From Odontocerum albicorne (Eukaryota; Arthropoda; Insecta; Trichoptera; Odontoceridae): a stretch of DNA of 64,000 nucleotides. Below are positions 11,165 through 22,506 of this stretch, piece after piece (position 1 is the first letter of the stretch; the number at the start of each line of letters is the position of its first letter). The stretch spans positions 19,716,103 to 19,780,102 of the forward strand of contig OX463854.1 of NCBI GenBank assembly GCA_949825065.1, in the 5' to 3' direction. The notes under the pieces were generated by a model. That model worked only from the letters and a program-made list of their open reading frames with translations, was not told where the DNA came from and did no database searches. A program made the position numbers and the translations under genes.

Positions 11165-11250
11165 ACTTTAGGGTTTTTTTACTCACTTGGGTAGGCACGA
11201 AACTCATGGTTCATAATTGCGCGTGTTGGCAATACCACACCTAACATAAA
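11165..11250 (-). repeat. unclassified interspersed repeat copy
   Basis: Contains ACTTGGGTAGGCACGAAACT and GCGTGTTGGCAATAC, matching the copies near 3175-3245 and, inverted, 41345-41440 and 52570-52660. Further similarity may extend left to about 10950. Confidence 0.45.
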
Positions 11251-11304
11251 GAAGCAACAGCACTCGTACACGTCTACCGACTGAGACCCTTTTTTATTTT
11301 ATTT

Positions 11305-11378
11305 TTCGGGTACCATTAGGAATCGAATCCATCCCTCCCGTTGAAATTAATATCTTATCAAAACGACCTCCAATGTTG
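11305..11378 (-). mobile_element. SINE head fragment
   Basis: On the minus strand: TTGGAGGTCGTTTTGATAAG (A-box region), then GGATTCGATTCCTAATGG (B box GGATTCGATTCC), then TACCCG and an A/T tail. Confidence 0.6.
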
Positions 11379-11699
11379 TGTCACGGGTTGAGCGCAATCC
11401 GTAGAAATAATTTATCTTCTTTTTCACCCTGGTGAAACTGCTATGGTGTCTATATTAGATAAACCGTTAAACTTAGAAATCTAAAAATACATTAAGTTCT
11501 AGACTTACTTGGGCAGTATTTGCTATACAGTGGATATCTTGAGAATCCCGAAATAGTCACAATACTCGTACGAGTACCTAACACCGTGCGTACACTTATT
11601 GAAAAGTATAAACTTAATTCAAGGGCACGGAAGCTTGAAATAAAAATGTTTTATTTCAATTATAAGAGTACGAAGAACTACTTATTTTCGTTATCTTAT

Positions 11700-12605
11700 G
11701 AATTGTCAACAACTGTTAAGGGCGGATAAAATAAAGGACTTAGGTGTTTTTATTTGATAGTGACCATTCGTTTGATTTGCAAATCAAATCAGTTTGCAAT
11801 AAAGCAAATAAGATATTTGGATTTGTAATTCGTACCAACAAACTACTCATACTAGTAGATACCTACGTACTTAGAATATTACATAACTCTTTGTTCAGAA
11901 GTCATTCGGAATATTGCTCTATAATATGGGCGCTAGCAGGGATTACGTATTCACTCATGCTGGAAGGAGTTCAGAAAGGGTCTCTCCGTTGTCTCAACTT
12001 CAGAGAGTATGAATATTATCCCTGGCTTTATCTAAGTGTCTTCTTACTGGGGATGCTCAGTTACAGGTCATTAGAGAGTAGAAGGTCTCATCGATTGGGT
12101 GTCCATTTTTATTGTTTGCTCTGGGATAATCCAGTTAACCCATCCGTTGAGAACAGTCTTGGTTTATATGTTCCGGATAAATGTCTGAGACAACGCACCC
12201 ATTGTTCCATCAACCTATAAGTCGAACCAACCTGCATTTGGTAATCTCGGTAGGTAAAACAATTACACTTTATATCCTATGTGCCCTCATTTAGTTAGAC
12301 GTGTTTTATGTGTTGCTCAGCTCCTTAAAAAAAACTCTTAAATTTACTGTAATACTTGAAATAATTTCACTTTTTATATTATTTAACATGCCACATTTCG
12401 TCATAATGTTTTACTGTAACTTACACATTTTAACTATTATTTTTAACAAATAAGTCTTAAAATTTTGAATTATTTTATACATGTGTTTTTGTACTTGTTA
12501 GATTTGTTCATTGTATGTTACGAATTAGGGAAACCTGTAATGTGCATAGGACTTTAAAAATAAATTAGTAAGTTGAGTTTAAATGAATAAATAAATGGAG
12601 TTTGA
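11700..12605 (+). pseudogene. non-LTR retrotransposon 3' end (RT C-terminus), family B
   Basis: An open segment at 11744-12220 encodes the end of a non-LTR reverse transcriptase (post-catalytic). It begins L-F-D-S-D-H-S-F-D (from D-L-G-V-x-F-D), then N-K-A-N-K-I-F-G-F-V-I-R, H-S-E-Y-C-S-I-I-W-A, S-Y-R-S-L-E-S-R-R and L-G-L-Y-V-P-D. The catalytic Y/F-A-D-D part is absent, so this is a 5'-truncated copy. An AT-rich 3' UTR follows and ends near 12590-12605 in short AAATG/AAATA repeats, as in CR1/Jockey-like elements. A second copy lies inverted at 4860-5475. Confidence 0.75.
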
Positions 12606-12974
12606 ATCGGCGACTCTTCAAATTTGATGCAGTTTAGTGAAATCTTATAACCAAACAGTTTGATTCATTTAGCCTTACTTTTCTGGTCCATATTTGTATC
12701 GAATTGTTGTTTTGTTACGTTAAGTTTATTTTTTGTTTAAATACTAGTAACTTAATTGGCTGTTTCATCTCCTGACCTTAAATCACTTACCTAGTTTATT
12801 TACAGATACACTTTTCTAGGATATGCCTTATCTTCTTCATCGCATGCTTTATACTGAGCGTGGCGGTCGTTTGTTATATTTGGAACTTTGTGCATCCTTC
12901 CTGGTCCTGTGATATGTTGAAAATAGTGCTTAAAGAGGATTTTGTTTACTTCTTTTTTTTTTGGTCTGTCCATC

Positions 12975-13117
12975 TTGGAAACGTTTATCCTTTTGTTCGC
13001 TTTCCCTCCAGTATTCCAGTGATCACCAGTTTCTCAAGACTTTCGTTGCTCTTTCTGGTAACATGCCCAAAGCATGTCAGAATCTTTTCTTGGGTGTTCT
13101 CGGAAGCCTTTCGGTAA
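12975..13117 (-). pseudogene. non-LTR retrotransposon, ORF2 C-terminal tail
   Basis: The minus strand reads C-F-G-H-V-T-R-K-S-N, E-S-L-E-K-L-V-I-T-G and E-G-K-R-T-K-G. This is the W/F-G-H-V... E-G-K-R tail found after the reverse transcriptase domain in many insect endonuclease/RT elements. Fragment only. Confidence 0.65.
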
Positions 13118-13225
13118 TCGCTATTTTTTAATGGTTGATACGTTACGATACGATGGGCACGCTAGTATATATGTATTGTGTATAAGCTGCGAGTAATTTT
13201 CATACTTGTGCGACATTTGGCCTTG

Positions 13226-13302
13226 ATTATGGGTACCAACTTGAATCAAACCCGTTTTAAAAGATACTACTCGTCTTATCAACTAGGCCATGGAGGTCAT
13301 CA
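13226..13302 (-). mobile_element. SINE head fragment
   Basis: On the minus strand: GACCTCCATGGCCTAGTTGA (A-box region) then GGGTTTGATTCAAGTTGGTA (B box). The body is missing. Confidence 0.6.
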
Positions 13303-13399
13303 CGTAGGAGAGGAAACATTCAATTTCTTTTATAAAAAAATTCTAATTTATTCATTTCCGAAATAAAATAAAAATATATTTACACCTTTCTTCTTAGAC

Positions 13400-13725
13400 G
13401 TGTTGCTCATGGGTGAGCGTTATGGTTTCCTGATAATCTGGAACCGAGAGAATGATTCACCTCCACTTCTCCCGGTGCTGGGACATGAGTGCAGCACTCA
13501 ATCAAGAACTAGTAATCTATTTGATTTGGTCTATCCATCTTACTGAAGACCGTCGTTTTACTCACTACCAGCTTCTCCGTACTATATTCATCTCTTCTAA
13601 CGACATGTCCTAAGTATAGCGATATTCTTTCCCTGCTGTCGATAGCTTTTCTTTGGCCTCTAGCTCCTGAAAAATGGACACATTGATGCGTATCCATGAA
13701 ACATTCGGCACCAAGACTACACCTC
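13400..13725 (-). pseudogene. non-LTR retrotransposon, ORF2 C-terminal tail
   Basis: The minus strand reads G-A-R-G-Q-R-K-A-I-D, then R-I-S-L-Y-L-G-H-V-V-R-R-D-E-Y, S-T-E-K-L-V-V-S and a degraded E-G-K-R region, then H-R-E-K-W-R after a frameshift. Same domain as 12975-13117 but a different copy. Fragment without RT core. Confidence 0.65.
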
Positions 13726-13739
13726 GAAAACCTCCAGTA

Positions 13740-15890
13740 TATACGAGTGTGTTAGTTCTCCTTCTTCCGTGAAACTCGGTAGAATTATTTAGAGAATACC
13801 GTTTACACTAAAAAATACAAAACCAGGTGACTCTTTGACACGTGAAGATAAAATGATAAATAATTTTGTAGTTGTTCGAACAGATATACGATGGAATCAT
13901 GTGTGCAGTTGTTTAATGTATGATGAGTAATAGCGTAAGTATGTTATTATTTACATTGATACTGTATATACTTGAAGAATTGTATAAATAATGACGCGAG
14001 ATATGTGAACAAGTGACACGACTGAATGCAAACTGTAAATGCTTTAATCCACTAATTGAGTTGTCAAAAAATTAAATGAATGTAAACAGATTATTTTCAC
14101 TTTATCTTTGAATTCGCTAAGTGATTTTGTTATACGAGTATGTATACACAACATTGAGTGGTTGGAAGTAATTATGAACTCTTCACTTAGCTTTTCCATT
14201 CAAATAGGTGGAGAGCAAGGAGTGAGGAGCTTTTGGAGGTCTCTACATCATGTTAGTGAATGACTGATACGATTTGTATGCACTTGTTGAGGTTATGATG
14301 TGGTGGGAATTATGTAAGTGATAGCTTAAGATTAAAGTATATGAAAGGATGTGAATGTTTTAATATTTAAGAGAAATACAAAATATATTGGATTTACAGA
14401 ATGAGAACACTTCGTCACACACGCATGCCTTGCCTAGTGAAGCGGGTCTCTATATTCAAAAAATGTAGGCATTTCACCAACATTATGTACTTGTACCATA
14501 CAGTTCGTCTTTCAATTTTAACTATGTTCGCCGTAAATTTAATGTAAAATATAAATATTTTATTGTTGATGATAAAAAACAGTGAGGATTTTGTATCCAT
14601 AAAAAGTTCAGCCTGGTTAAAAGTTCGTCAATGAGGTTATTATTACGAGCGTGCGATAGTATTACCAACACGTATGACGACGGACAATGAATAACGTGCA
14701 TACTATAGTGTTTGTTAATTCAATGTCTCAAATAAAAGAGTTTAATAATGTTGTCATTAGTAATTTTATCTCTTCCCTCCTTTTTCAACATTTCCGTATC
14801 ACCAATGCGGGCATGTTAAAAAGAACGAATGATTTCATTAAATGCAGACTATATTATTGAGAGCCACTGTTTTAGAGAGACATATCAGCTATCAGACAGC
14901 TTGGTGCTATCAGCCGCTACACATTCGCCGCAACATATCTCCATGTGCGAGCGTTCCAAGCGGTCCTCGGTTCTTCGCGCCATTTTTCATAAACAAACAT
15001 CGTATCGCGCATACTCAGATAATTTAGAATAACTGTACCATTGACAATATTTAAAAAAAAAAAACGGGTTTTGCCGCCTTTTTGTGCATGTGTTGGTTTT
15101 GTTTGTATATTCATTAAGTTTGGGCACGATTTAATTTATTCTTGTTTCGTTGAAAATGTGATATTGACTCTTATCAAGATCAGATCATATTTAAATAAAA
15201 AGTCATTATCGTTTAGTTCTCGTCTAGTTTTTGTGTTAAGGCTCCAGTTTCCATATTTTTTAAACACGTGAGTTTCTTCTTAAATTATCTTCGCTAGCAT
15301 TAAATGTTGTATCATTGACGTATTGTTGTTTTTTTATATTTATAGAACCAATTTTCATAACGTATTTTTTAAAATTATTTTCATCCCTACATGTCCACTT
15401 GTTTTACATGTAAGTATGAATTTGTATTAATGTTGGATTCTCAGTTACCGTGGCCATATTGCTAGCAACTGCTCAAGAGCTTATTTTGAATCCACTGAGC
15501 TAATTTAAGCATGCACGTGGTATGATAAGGCTTACATAAAAACATTTAGTGTACGAGTACATATAATCAAGTCCGATTGTAAGATTGCCTGCCTGCATTT
15601 TTTTTATTGGTAGATCGTAGTAAAGTTTGCCCAAGATTTTCACGTGTTATGATAATTAATAGTCAAACAAGATTTCGGGATAGTTAAACAAAATATAAAA
15701 ACAACCTTCAAATAAATAATATTAAGATTAATATATTTTTTTAAATATTATTTAAATCCCTCGTTATACATATACACATATTATTGATTCTGCCAGAAAT
15801 TAAGAATGTCGATTTAATTTTTTTCCATATGTATTTTTATCTCATTCTAAGACTAAAACGCCATTTAATTATTCAATTGATGACCAGGTC
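13740..15890. other. intergenic, nothing recognised
   Basis: Several short open frames on both strands near 14830-15110 overlap each other and resemble no family I know. No transposon ends or tandem arrays were seen. Confidence 0.45.
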
Positions 15891-15894
15891 TTGA

Positions 15895-16917
15895 AAACGT
15901 CGACTGAGGTTTAGATACTTTGGTATCATGTTTGATGAAACGCTTAGTTTTCTTCCACACATTTACTCGTATATGATATCAAGCAAAGCGATGAGGACTC
16001 GATATTTTGTGTTAATTAAGAATGTTAAAAAGCTTTACAAATCTTCTTACATTGAAAACATCGTACTCATTATTTGTGAGAAATCAACTTCAATATAACA
16101 TAACTCCACAGTTTGGTCTCCTCATTACAAATGTAATGGTAATCTTATTGAAATGGTTTAACAATATGTTAGGTGTCTTGCAAAATTTTCCGCAATACGA
16201 AATGTCTCTGATCTGATATTTTTTCAGAAAATAATGAATGTTGGTATCGACTGTTCAGATACTCGTATTTTGGAGCTTGTTACACTCCGTGTAGGAATAA
16301 GGAACATGAGGCAATCGAATCTATTTTTGATTGCGCAGTTAAGGACAAATTATTTTCATAACTCTGAATAACATCTGCCTTTACCATCTAACAAATGAGC
16401 ATGCCATAATTAGGGATATTTTTCACTGAAGCTTAAAAAGTAAAAAAAAATTGTTGTAGAAGTATTTTTCTTAGAATCATTTATATAATAGTTAGTTGCT
16501 GAGGCGTTGTGTATCTTGTTCAACATGATCTTTGTCGAAATATTTCTTTGTTGGGTAAACTGAAACGCCATGGATGTTTGAATATTATGTATTTATATTT
16601 ATGATAATTTTTTGTTTCTGTTTTTTGTAATGCTGTAAACATGATTAATTGGTGCGTGGATTTCTTTTTAATTGTTTTTTCCTGGTTTTGGTAACTCTAT
16701 TTCTGGATTTTTAGAAAATGCCAGTGTGTGTAACATACCATCATTACTATATGTACGTCTTGAGCTTTGTCTTTTCATTTTACCAAATTTTGCATTCATA
16801 TTTAATTGAGTTATTAGGTTGATTAGGGTTTGTGTCATTTTATTTTATATAATAAATTTTTTAATGTCTTGTATTTTTCAAAGTAATTGGGCTAAGCCTG
16901 TTTTGAAAAAATAAATT
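15895..16917 (+). pseudogene. non-LTR retrotransposon 3' end with 3' UTR, family C
   Basis: Frame pieces read R-Y-F-G-I-M-F-D-E-T-L-S-F near 15910, N-S-T-V-W-S-P-H-Y-K-C-N near 16100, and L-E-L-V-T-L-R-V-G-I-R-N near 16275. This is the post-catalytic end of a CR1/Jockey-like RT, with stops and frameshifts. The 3' UTR ends TTTTTCAAAGTAATTGGGCT...AAGCCTGTTTTGAAAAAATA, a tail found again at 49628-49712, where it runs into (AAAT)n. Confidence 0.68.
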
Positions 16918-16924
16918 ATTGTGA

Positions 16925-17900
16925 GGGTTATTACGTTTTTTTGTCTATTGAGTGGGTGAATATTAAAGGGGAATTTTTTATCTGTTTTTCGATTTTTATC
17001 GGTTTTTTTAGTGTTTCTATGCGTAAGATACAGCCCCGGGCCTTAGGCTGATGTATGCTTGTCTATGTGGTTGATGTTTGTGCTTTTTTGGATTATAATT
17101 TTGTACAAATCCTGTTAATGTTTTAATGGTTATAACATCTTGTAATTTTTAAGGATGCGCAATAAAATGAAAATTTTAATATGTATTATTTTAATGGTAT
17201 ATTGAAAGAAAACAAAATATAAAACTCTACGTGTGTGTTATCATATTGAAACCCTATAATATAATATTCAACCGCCTACAACTAGTATTTTCTATCAATA
17301 TATTTCTTCCATTTTGCTGGGTTTCAACACATATTTAGAATTAAATTATTAAAAAAAAGTAAGCACCTAGTTGATTTGCTTTCTCATTGTTATGTGTTTT
17401 CTAGAACCAAATAAATGAAATATAATAAATATAAAGTATTTCTTGTACTCTGGGAATCCCCAGAATTTCGGCATGAATAGATAAGCGACTAAATATATAT
17501 TTGTTTGTTTGTACATTGATAATCGACCACATATGAACAAAAAACTTTGCTAAAAAAATATTTTGAATGTCAATTACGAATAACACGAATGAAGCAATTA
17601 TAAAATCAATTATGAAAACTTATTAATGAAAATGATTGAAGTATAATATTTAAAAGCATTAAAAAAATAGGTGATACTCCTTATAAAATTTCTGTATGTC
17701 ACTACCAAAGTTTGAACATAATTATCATCCCCATCACGTCATGTCCCTATTTAGATATGCAGAGAGAACATAATACGTTCTTTTCATCATTCGCGTCTGC
17801 CACGTGTATCGTGTACACCTCGTCATTCATATTTTCCTATTATAAAGGCTATTAACCCGTCCATTGCACGGGCAGGCGATGCGATGCGATGTAGCGGTTA
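16925..17900. other. intergenic, nothing recognised
   Basis: AT-rich sequence; no protein similarity or repeat structure recognised. Confidence 0.45.
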
Positions 17901-17907
17901 GCAGTTA

Positions 17908-18066
17908 GCAGTTAAACTTTGATACATCTTACCTCTAGTGTACGTACTCTAGTAAACTTTGATACATCTTACCTCTAGTGTACGTACTCTAGTAAACTTT
18001 GATACATCTTACCTCTAGTGTACGTACTCTAGTAAACTTTGATACATCTTACCTCTAGTGTACGAG
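17908..18066. repeat. 40-bp tandem repeat, 4 copies
   Basis: The unit starts AGTAAACTTTGATACATCTT and ends ACCTCTAGTGTACGTACTCT; four near-identical copies. The last diverges to TACGAGTA at its edge. The immediate left flank carries GATGCGATGCGATG and a doubled TTAGCAG. Confidence 0.9.
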
Positions 18067-18479
18067 TATCAATTAGACCTGATATAAGATATAATATTTC
18101 GTTATATTCTGAAATGTTCTGAAAAGTCTGGCAGAAATTAAATGACATAGCATATATGGTAGTTGCTGCGTGGTATCTGTCCATGCACGCTCTAACTCGG
18201 CCCATACATAAAAACTACATATCTAAACAAATTTTAATGAAACCGAAGGTCTGAAATATATTTTTTTCATGTTACACCAAGGAAGCTCCGATCATGTATA
18301 TAACAATTAAGTGAATATGAAAAAAATGGTTAAATGTAAAAGTTGAACTTGGGACTTGTGACTTGGGACGTCTTGTTGCTAAGCAAGTGTGCTAACCGAT
18401 ATCCAAGTTTCAGATGATTGTATAATATAACTCTTTCATTGTATACATCACATTAGACTAAAGCTGGTGTATTAAGTAA

Positions 18480-18780
18480 GATCTAAAATAGCACTCTGAG
18501 AGGGTTTGGGCATGTTCCACGAATGAATAAAGTTAGACTAACAAAATAAGTGTAAAGTGCAAATGTGAGTGGAAGGCGTGCTAGAAGAAGACCAAAGAAA
18601 ATGTGGTTGGATCATTTTTTATATTTTGAAAAAAAAATCAATATCAAGACAGAAAAATCGTAGGAGTTGTATGAGAAGGCGTGCGAATGTATTGGAGGTA
18701 AAATATGTGCGCCGCGATATGAAAATATTTAGGTCCTTTGTCTTCTCTACCTACCCCGACAAGGAAACGGCTGGGTAAAT
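18480..18780 (+). pseudogene. non-LTR retrotransposon, ORF2 C-terminal tail (W-R-S-V-x-S-A-Y-P type)
   Basis: Across two frames the plus strand reads G-R-R-A-R-R-R-P-K-K-M-W-L-D, N-R-R-S-C-M-R-R and F-R-S-F-V-F-S-T-Y-P-D-K-E-T-A. This tail pattern is shared by 26385-26900, 34640-34950, 36800-37030 and (inverted) 38965-39276, so one family has left at least five 3' ends here. Confidence 0.65.
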
Positions 18781-18785
18781 ACTAG

Positions 18786-18850
18786 CTCATACCCTCCGTA
18801 CCCTAGTTGGAAGGTTTCGGTCTCGGGTTGGATTCCTAATGGTAAAAGAC
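18786..18850 (+). mobile_element. SINE head fragment
   Basis: CCCTCCGTACCCTAGTTGGA (A-box region) followed by GGGTTGGATTCCTAATGG (B-box region). Confidence 0.55.
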
Positions 18851-19064
18851 GAAATATGTGTCTCGCGATAGGAAAGTCTAGCGCTCTTTCATCTCTGCTT
18901 AACCCGACAAGGAAATTTCGTGATGATATGTATATAAACGTCACAATTGTCTATCCGCAATAGTTGGCATTTTGGCATGTGGCAATCTCCTCCTAACAAC
19001 CAGAAGGAAAATCAAAAAGAATTCCTAAAAAAATGTGTACCAACAGCAATCGAGCCCATAGTAA

Positions 19065-19081
19065 CCCCCCCCCCCCCCCCC
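19065..19081. repeat. poly-C run (17 C)
   Basis: An uninterrupted run of C in an AT-rich context. Its length is uncertain for sequencing reasons. Confidence 0.85.
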
Positions 19082-19656
19082 GAGTCGGGAAACAGGTATC
19101 TTCTTATCAACTAGGTGAGTTTGTCATTCAGTGCCATTCAATTTATTTCGATACTCAGAATGACGATGCACTTCTGTGCAGCTAAATACATAATAATTGA
19201 TATCACAGTGCATTTTTAAATCTTATTTCTATGTTGTTTGTGTATTTAATTTATGCACTGATAGCTCTAATTGATATTTTATAATTATCAAAAAGGTAGG
19301 TATAATATGTAGGCGGAAAATAGTTTCGCATTTCTCGAATATACGTTTTTAGGACAACTTTTTCGTTACTCACATCATTCCAAGTGTGCTGAATGTGTAT
19401 AATTATGAAAAGTAGTAAAATAATAAAGCACATGGTTTCGACCATTTTTGATCCAAATTGTTTGATCATGTTTTTAGGCTCAATTTTGAATATACAAGAT
19501 ATGGTAAGTGGTTTTTTCAGTGCTTAGTTCTCTTTTATTACCGTAAGGGAAAAAATAAGACAAACCCCAAAAAAAAAACTGCTGTATATGGTGACGAGGC
19601 AGTAAGCGACCATCTGTGTTAAATGTTAATTACAAAATTTGTAATTGTGATAGGCA

Positions 19657-19848
19657 CTCGAAGATTTTATCCGCTCTGGAAGGACGATCATCACCGACGA
19701 CGACCAATACAATTGTTCTGATTGGACCACACGAGAGATTTCTGAGAGACTGATAATATCGAAAAAGACCGTCCGCAAGCATTTGTGCAATTTCGCGTTT
19801 GAATTTGAACTAAAAATGCGAAATTACTTTACGGACTTCAATATATAA
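19657..19848 (+). pseudogene. mariner-type transposase helix-turn-helix fragment
   Basis: The frame reads L-E-D-F-I-R-S-G-R-T, I-T-D-D-D-Q, T-T-R-E-I-S-E-R-L-I-I-S-K-K-T-V-R-K-H-L. This is the second helix-turn-helix of a mariner/Tc1-like transposase (consensus S-G-R-P, T-T-R-E-I-A-E-x-L). It ends in TAA near 19848, and no catalytic domain follows. Confidence 0.6.
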
Positions 19849-19908
19849 GGACTCTGTATTTAATTTTTGGATTCACGACATAGCAGTGTATTTTACATAA
19901 CATTAATA

Positions 19909-20113
19909 AACTGTATTGTATTACACTTTCATTGTACACTGTACAACCTGGCGGGCTTATTACCATGTGCAATGTCTTCCAACCAACTAGAAATATGTTA
20001 AAGAGGCCTTTAGTGAAATTCTTTTTTAAAAAAATCTGAGTTCGAACGGAAATCGAACCCGTAACCTCCGGGCTGGGAGACGAACGTCTTACCAACTATG
20101 CCATGGAGGTCGT
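19909..20113 (-). mobile_element. tRNA-derived SINE, full length, with target duplication
   Basis: On the minus strand: GACCTCCATGGCATAGTTGG (A box region), GGTTACGGGTTCGATTTCCG (B box GGTTCGATTTC), then GAGGCCTCTTTAAC in the body, CGCCAGGTTGTACAGTGTAC, and the tail AAAGTGTAATACAATACAG. The flanks CATTAATA (19901-19908) and CATTAGTA (20114-20121) form an 8-bp target duplication with one mismatch. A Pol III promoter within the head is expected for this class. Confidence 0.85.
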
Positions 20114-20124
20114 CATTAGTACAT

Positions 20125-20560
20125 AAGACAAATCAATTTTAATACTTAAAACTATGGACATAAGTACATAAAATCAATCTTAAAATATGATGAAGATACA
20201 ATAAAAGCAATGGTTCAAATTATCACGATTTTAGAATTTGTTGAGATATAACATAAAGTAACATAGACTATCTATCTATAAATAACAACATAAAGCCGTA
20301 TAAAGTAAATATGTCACGGGATAAACGCTTAACAGCAATATTAACTATTTTAATTGCAAAGAAATTGTTCGAATTTATTTTATACCATTTTTATAAAATC
20401 ACTTTATTTATTTTCGATATGTAACAAAATAATAACAAAATATAGCTCAGTAAATTTACGTCACAGTGGAAAAGATATTTAAGATTTTATATGAAAAAAA
20501 CTTGTATGCTTTAATTGCGTTAATCGAAACATAATAAGGTTATTTGTTTTTATTCTAACG
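20125..20560. other. intergenic, nothing recognised
   Basis: AT-rich sequence without identifiable features. Confidence 0.45.
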
Positions 20561-20563
20561 CGT

Positions 20564-20699
20564 ATTACAAAAAAAAGCACTTAGGTTTTTTAAAAGCGAT
20601 GGAATGCTTACATAGAATAAGAATAATTGAAATCAATTATTCTTATTCTATGTAAGCATTCCATCGCTTTTAAAAAACCTAAGTGCTTTTTTTTGTAAT
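20564..20699. repeat. perfect palindrome, two 67-bp arms, 2-bp spacer
   Basis: The left arm (20564-20630) begins ATTACAAAAAAAAGCACTTA and ends AAGAATAATTGA. After AA (20631-20632), the right arm (20633-20699) is its exact reverse complement by eye. No clear target duplication. It could be a MITE made only of inverted repeats, a replication-derived inverted duplication or a library chimera. Confidence 0.93.
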
Positions 20700-20742
20700 T
20701 TTAACTTTTTCAACTTTTATTGTTTTCAACTTTTAAGATCCA

Positions 20743-20772
20743 AAAAAATCTTGATAAATATCAAGATTTTTT
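20743..20772. repeat. perfect hairpin, 14-bp arms, 2-bp spacer
   Basis: AAAAAATCTTGATA, AA, TATCAAGATTTTTT. Lies 43 bases after the large palindrome. Confidence 0.85.
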
Positions 20773-20777
20773 CTCTC

Positions 20778-20850
20778 ACTTGTAACAGATGATGCACTTG
20801 TAACAGATGATGCAAGTTGCACTGTAACAGATGATGCAAGCTGCACTGTA
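20778..20850. repeat. short tandem/interrupted repeat TGTAACAGATGATGCA
   Basis: The core TGTAACAGATGATGCA occurs three times with spacers CTTG-, AGTTGCAC- and AGCTGCAC-type. It is followed by a fourth partial TGTAACATC. Confidence 0.8.
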
Positions 20851-20851
20851 A

Positions 20852-20922
20852 CATCAAAATGTTCCACATTTTGATGAAGGGTTTCTTAACTCAAAATGTA
20901 GAATATCGGATCGTGATCCGAT
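20852..20922. repeat. two further short-spacer hairpins
   Basis: First hairpin: CATCAAAATGT, TCC, ACATTTTGATG (20852-20876). Second: ATCGGATC, GT, GATCCGAT (20905-20922). Both are perfect by eye. Confidence 0.85.
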
Positions 20923-20929
20923 GTTTTTG

Positions 20930-21840
20930 AAATTCGTTGTTTTTTGAAGCAATTAAGTGTTTCCACTTTTGCATGTTGTATGTAAAATATTGCCCTTAAA
21001 TTAAACACATTTATTAAGTTATTTATCCTGATAGAAAAAGCACAAAAAATGGTAACTATTCTAAATATTATGATATTGTGGAAAATAGTACTATAATTGA
21101 ATATATCTAAATTGCTGCAAAACTAATTTCCAGTCTTCGCAAACGAATAAAAGAGGAGTAAATTGTATAGTAAGTGTAACAATTTTCAATGTTTTAGAGA
21201 TTGTTGCATTGTGGATACAACGGGAATACGAAATGAAAAGCTTGTAAGTAAATAAGGCGCGTCAATAATTGAATAAATGATTATATATACGAGTATCACA
21301 GTATTATATCAGATATTTATCTTCTGTCACAATGTTTCAAAATTGTATCACAATCAACAAGTGAAAAATATAGTGCGACATCTGTTATTATAAATGAGAA
21401 CTATCTAAATTATTATAGATCATAATGTGCTATTTGTATAACATACGTTATTAAATTAAACTTTTTTTTTACTTCGGGTGAACTTGAACAGAGCGTTCAG
21501 GATAGATCTGGGTGTTTATAATATTAATGCTGCGTGGTCCACAGTTTCCTGCACTTGAACTTGACACGTCAAACTAGTTTTGAAAACAGACCAGCTATGC
21601 GTTGTCAAGGTCTTGTTTCTATGATATTCTTACGAGTTGTTCATTAAGTCAATGAGAATATACGAGTATGTCTGTGTACCACCTGCAAATATAAAATAAA
21701 ACGTTTATATGGTTATTTTTTTCAACCATTTTATTAAATGTTAAATACATAAAATATAAGCGCTCACTTTGATAATAAAAGAGTTACGATTGATATTTTT
21801 TTAAAGAACAGGTTTGATTAAAGTCATAGGTATTATTTTA
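20930..21840. other. intergenic, nothing recognised
   Basis: AT-rich; no coding similarity found. Contains two TACGAGTA octamers (about 21288 and 21661). Confidence 0.45.
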
Positions 21841-21844
21841 TTAT

Positions 21845-21960
21845 AGCCCCGAATACTAGGCGGGAAAAAATGTCTGAAACAACGGAGAACAGCGTGGAGT
21901 TCGAACCAATGACCTGGAGCACGAAAATCTAGCGCGTAATCGTGCGACCATGCACATCAG
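21845..21960 (-). mobile_element. second tRNA-like repeat (SINE-type) copy
   Basis: On the minus strand: GTGCATGGTCGCACGATTAC (A-box region), then CATTGGTTCGAACTCCACGC (B box GGTTCGAACTC), then a body ending CGCCTAGTATTCGGGGCTA. The body tail recurs at 43336-43375. The head differs from the common SINE in this window. Confidence 0.5.
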
Positions 21961-22189
21961 ACCAAGTCAATAAGTTACTTACTCGTACATCAATAAACGT
22001 GAACCGGACAGTATTCGATATTTTTTTTATTTGATGTAATGGGGGTGAACGCGTATCCGAGCCATTTAGTTCAAAATGCGTCCACTAAGAATATTTAATA
22101 TAACGGAATACGAAATTAAGAAATTAATTTTTAATAATGACCAACGTCATTAGCAGAATGAAAAAGATTGAGGTAGTTAAATATTGTAG

Positions 22190-22390
22190 AATGGCTAGCA
22201 CAAAATATACTGCGCGGATGTGAGTCTGAAAGGAAAACGAAGAAAAGTTTGGATAGATTAAGTGAATGAAGTTCCGAAGAAAGAAATCGTATGGTATTGA
22301 ATAAAAGGATGTATAGAAAAGTCTCTCGTCTGTATTCTCTGCCTATCTCTGAACAGGGAAATGTGATGGTATAACTGTATCCATTAAGAT
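22190..22390 (+). pseudogene. non-LTR retrotransposon 3' tail fragment
   Basis: Frame pieces such as R-K-T-K-K-S-L-D-R-L and a terminal L-P-I-S-E-Q-G-N-V-M-V (from S-A-Y-P...-G-N-x-x-M) match the ending of the W-R-S-V-x-S-A-Y-P family. Strongly decayed. Confidence 0.4.
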
Positions 22391-22506
22391 TAAAACTATG
22401 TGGAACGTATATAAAATAAATACAGTTGAGTGATATTAAAATTCATTCATAAAGAGTATTGTTAGTTAATTAGTATACACATATATCGTGCAAATATTAT
22501 TCAAAA

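Noticed and set aside
14829..15271. Cluster of small overlapping frames
   Set aside because: Three frames on two strands share the same DNA, with no similarity, splice signals or codon bias.
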